From positions 67,441 through 131,440 of the forward strand of contig JAMCYN010000049.1 of NCBI GenBank assembly GCA_023474015.1: a DNA stretch of 64,000 nt. Direction: 5' to 3'. Of this stretch, positions 62,209 to 64,000 are shown piece by piece. A program made the translations under genes and the position numbers. The notes under the pieces were generated by a model. It saw only the letters and a program-made list of their open reading frames with translations. It made no database searches and was not told the DNA's origin. The stretch's first letter is position 1, and the number at the start of each line of letters is the position of its first letter. Source of the DNA: Armatimonadota bacterium. GTDB taxonomy: Bacteria; Armatimonadota; UBA5829.

Positions 62209-63110
62209 AGGGAGATTTTGGATTTGGGATTGCGGATTGCGGATTGAAGGGAACCTCTCCGATTCGCAGGTTGCTAGTCATCTTGGAGATGATCAAGTTC
62301 GAGCACACGATTTTCGCGATGCCATTTGCGATGTCGGCCATGCTTGTGGCGGCGAATGGGCTGCCATCATGGCGGGTGATTGGGTGGATTGTCGTTGCAA
62401 TGGTCGGGGCGCGAAGCGCGGCGATGGCGTTTAATCGGATTGCCGATGCACGTATCGACGCGCTGAACCCCAGAACCGCGTCCCGCGCGCTTCCCAGGAG
62501 GCTTATCTCGTACTCGGCGGCGTGGGTATTCACGCTGCTTTCGTCGGGGCTGCTCGTGCTTGCCGCGTACGAGCTTAACCCGCTTGCGTGGATGTTGTCA
62601 CCTGTCGCGCTGGCCGCCGTGCTGGGGTATTCGTATATGAAGCGGTTCACGAGCCTTTCGCACCTGTGGTTGGGGCTGTGTTTGGGGATCGCGCCGGTGG
62701 GGGCGTGGATAGCGGTCACGGGCTGGATCGGTTTTCCATCGATAGCGCTGAGCGCGGCGGTGATGCTGTGGACGGCCGGGTTCGACATCATATACTCGCT
62801 CCAGGATGTCGAGTTCGACCGCAAAATGGGACTTTTCTCGCTGCCTTCGCGCATTGGGCCAGCGGCGGCGCTGGCCGTATCGAGGCTGTTTCACGTCGCA
62901 ATGATCGGCCTGCTGGTCTGGTTCGGGCTGCTGACGGGCCGGGGCACAATATACTATGCCGGGGCCGGGTTCATCGGATTGTTCTTGATCTACGAGCAGA
63001 GCCTGGTTTCGACTAAGGATATCAGCCGGGTCAACGCGGCATTTTTCACTATGAACGGCTGCGTGAGCCTGGCGTTTCTAGTGTTTGTCGCTGTGGATGT
63101 ATTCTTATGA
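62205..63110 (+). CDS. UbiA-family prenyltransferase (likely MqnP) with repeat-derived N-terminus
   Basis: 301 aa from GTG 62205, which overlaps the ubiX stop and has AAGGA eight bases upstream. Polytopic membrane protein (eight or nine helices). Asp-rich motifs NRIADARID (about 81) and DVEFDRKMG (about 206) bind Mg-prenyl diphosphate. In homologues the start is near RRLLVILEMIKFEHTIFAMPFAM; here about 20 residues (KGDFGFGIADCGLKGTSP) precede it, encoded by a heptamer repeat (62211-62256). A later start (ATG 62289) has GGAG directly abutting it. Prenylates the naphthoate before decarboxylation. Confidence 0.93.
   Translation: MKGDFGFGIADCGLKGTSPIRRLLVILEMIKFEHTIFAMPFAMSAMLVAANGLPSWRVIGWIVVAMVGARSAAMAFNRIADARIDALNPRTASRALPRRLISYSAAWVFTLLSSGLLVLAAYELNPLAWMLSPVALAAVLGYSYMKRFTSLSHLWLGLCLGIAPVGAWIAVTGWIGFPSIALSAAVMLWTAGFDIIYSLQDVEFDRKMGLFSLPSRIGPAAALAVSRLFHVAMIGLLVWFGLLTGRGTIYYAGAGFIGLFLIYEQSLVSTKDISRVNAAFFTMNGCVSLAFLVFVAVDVFL
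62211..62256. repeat. Heptamer repeat (GGATTGC units) inside the 5' end of the ubiA-type gene
   Basis: AGATTTTGGATTTGGGATT, then GCGGATTGCGGATTGAAGGGA: 7-base steps plus the AAGGGA core. Located directly after the probable start codon and keeping the frame open. Same unit as at 41093-41136. Confidence 0.8.
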
Positions 63111-64000
63111 TCGACCATATAATTGACTCAAGCGATGTAGGCAAGGTTCTGCGCCGCGCTCTTAACGGAGAGCGGCTTGACCTTGATGACGGCATCCGGC
63201 TGTGCGAATCCAACGACGTGCACACCATCGGCGCCGCCGCGAACGAGATTCGCAAGAAAATCAACGGCGACCGGACGTACTACGTCGTCAACCGTCACAT
63301 CAACTACACCGACATCTGCAAGAACCGGTGCACATTCTGCGCTTACTCCCGGAGCGAGGGCGATGACTGCGCGTACGCCATGAGCGTCGATGAGATTGTT
63401 GCCCGCGCGCGGCAGTATTACGATGAGATCAAGTTCACCGAGCTGCACATAGTCGGCGGACTGCACCCCAGCCTGCCGTTGGACTACTACACCGGAATGC
63501 TCAGCGCGATTCGGGACGAATTTCCTGGGATGCACGTTCAGGCGTTCACGGCCGTGGAGATCGCGCATATCGCCGATATCGCAGACTTGACCGTGCGCGA
63601 TACTCTGAAAGTCCTTAAGGACGCTGGCTTGGGTTCGATGCCCGGCGGTGGCGCGGAGGTGTTCGGCGAGCGGGTCCGAAGTGTTATCTGCCCGGAGAAG
63701 ATGCCGGGTAAGGACTGGCTCGACGTGATGCGCCAGGCGCACGAACTCGGAATCAAGAGCAACGCGACCATGCTCTACGGGCACGTGGAAACTGCGCGCG
63801 AGCGCATCGAGCACATGATTGCCTTGCGCGAGCTGCAGGACGAGACCGGCGGATTCATGACATTCATTCCTCTGAAGTTCCACCCGGCCAACACGCGTCT
63901 TGCGCACCTGGCGTCGAAGCCGAGCGCGATCGAGGACCTGAAGCTCTATTCGATCAGCAGGTTGATGCTCGACAACATCCCGCATGTTAAAGTTTTTTGG
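63107..64000 (+). CDS. mqnE: Aminofutalosine synthase, radical SAM (3' end beyond window)
   Basis: 298 codons are present and the frame stays open to base 64000. Starts ATG overlapping the ubiA-type stop (ATGA). The radical-SAM Cys triad is CKNRCTFCAY (about residues 70-78), then IVGGLHPSLPLDYYTGML, AFTAVEIAHIA, GLGSMPGGGAEVF, SNATMLYGHVETARERIEHM and GGFMTFIPLKFHP, which distinguish MqnE from MqnC. The enzyme joins 3-[(1-carboxyvinyl)oxy]benzoate to SAM, giving aminofutalosine. It confirms the futalosine route and the menaquinone role of the three genes before it. Confidence 0.96.
   Translation, partial: MIDHIIDSSDVGKVLRRALNGERLDLDDGIRLCESNDVHTIGAAANEIRKKINGDRTYYVVNRHINYTDICKNRCTFCAYSRSEGDDCAYAMSVDEIVARARQYYDEIKFTELHIVGGLHPSLPLDYYTGMLSAIRDEFPGMHVQAFTAVEIAHIADIADLTVRDTLKVLKDAGLGSMPGGGAEVFGERVRSVICPEKMPGKDWLDVMRQAHELGIKSNATMLYGHVETARERIEHMIALRELQDETGGFMTFIPLKFHPANTRLAHLASKPSAIEDLKLYSISRLMLDNIPHVKVFW

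Overview
The window is about 58-60 % GC by eye, densely coded, and has the gene content of a free-living Gram-negative-type bacterium. It carries a lipoprotein foldase, periplasmic HtrA-type proteases, a multihaem c-type cytochrome, a PEP-CTERM surface protein, ComEA, a WhiG/FliA-type sigma factor, RsbU/SpoIIE phosphatases and the futalosine route to menaquinone. Plant-sugar glycosidase-like genes (GH78-like, GH94-like) lie beside PEP-CTERM and WhiG-type genes. That mix suggests an Armatimonadota-like or related deep-branching terrestrial bacterium. This is inference from gene content only; there is no rRNA gene in the window.

Layout. 1-3.0 kb: hisD (cut by the window edge), hisB and comEA on +. 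3.0-5.3 kb, on -: a 2-hydroxyacyl-CoA dehydratase activase-like ATPase, a DapA-family aldolase and a small membrane protein. 5.4-6.7 kb: a 1.3-kb non-coding region with a two-way terminator, two tandem c-di-GMP-I (GEMM-I) aptamers on the - strand, and a consensus promoter on + that opens a ~510-nt leader before a five-haem OmcA/MtrC-like cytochrome. 8-16 kb: accessory metabolism and repair (DUF72, YtxH, GH78-like, nitroreductase, Mut7-C, ExoIII, GH94-like). 16-25.3 kb: a pyrimidine operon on - (pyrR-pyrB-pyrC-orf86-pyrE-carA-GNAT-carB-vapB-vapC) with a textbook promoter, PyrR-binding loop and attenuator. 25.6-40.5 kb: PHP phosphoesterase, PfkB kinase, gluzincin peptidase, two RsbU-type phosphatases, PEP-CTERM protein, mannose-1-P guanylyltransferase, histidine kinase/response regulator pair, HtrA-PDZ protease with a dead paralogue, and tRNA-Val(GAC). 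40.8-50 kb: EF-Tu-domain protein, two GT2 glycosyltransferases, a decayed CrtI-type desaturase, a PAS-GGDEF-EAL protein, iron-sulfur flavoprotein, metallophosphoesterase, sigma factor, PpiC/SurA lipoprotein. 50.7-64 kb: aconitase, E2 acyltransferase, HDOD protein, metX-metW-LutB/LutA fusion, a methyltransferase, then ubiD-ubiX-ubiA-mqnE (late menaquinone steps and aminofutalosine synthase), cut by the window edge.

Themes. (1) c-di-GMP: tandem aptamers, a GGDEF-EAL enzyme and HDOD/PAS signalling proteins occur in one window, with the aptamers divergent from a multihaem cytochrome. (2) Repeats: at least ten arrays with a 7-base period but different unit sequences, often palindromic around an AAGGGA core. 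One is inserted in frame in the carB interdomain linker, one directly after the ubiA start codon, and one supplies the stop codon of a histidine kinase. A second family is a ~160-bp nested palindrome with two copies 25 kb apart in opposite orientation. (3) Decayed or catalytically altered proteins: a CrtI-type pseudogene, a GH94-like protein without its DWND acid motif, and an HtrA paralogue without a triad.
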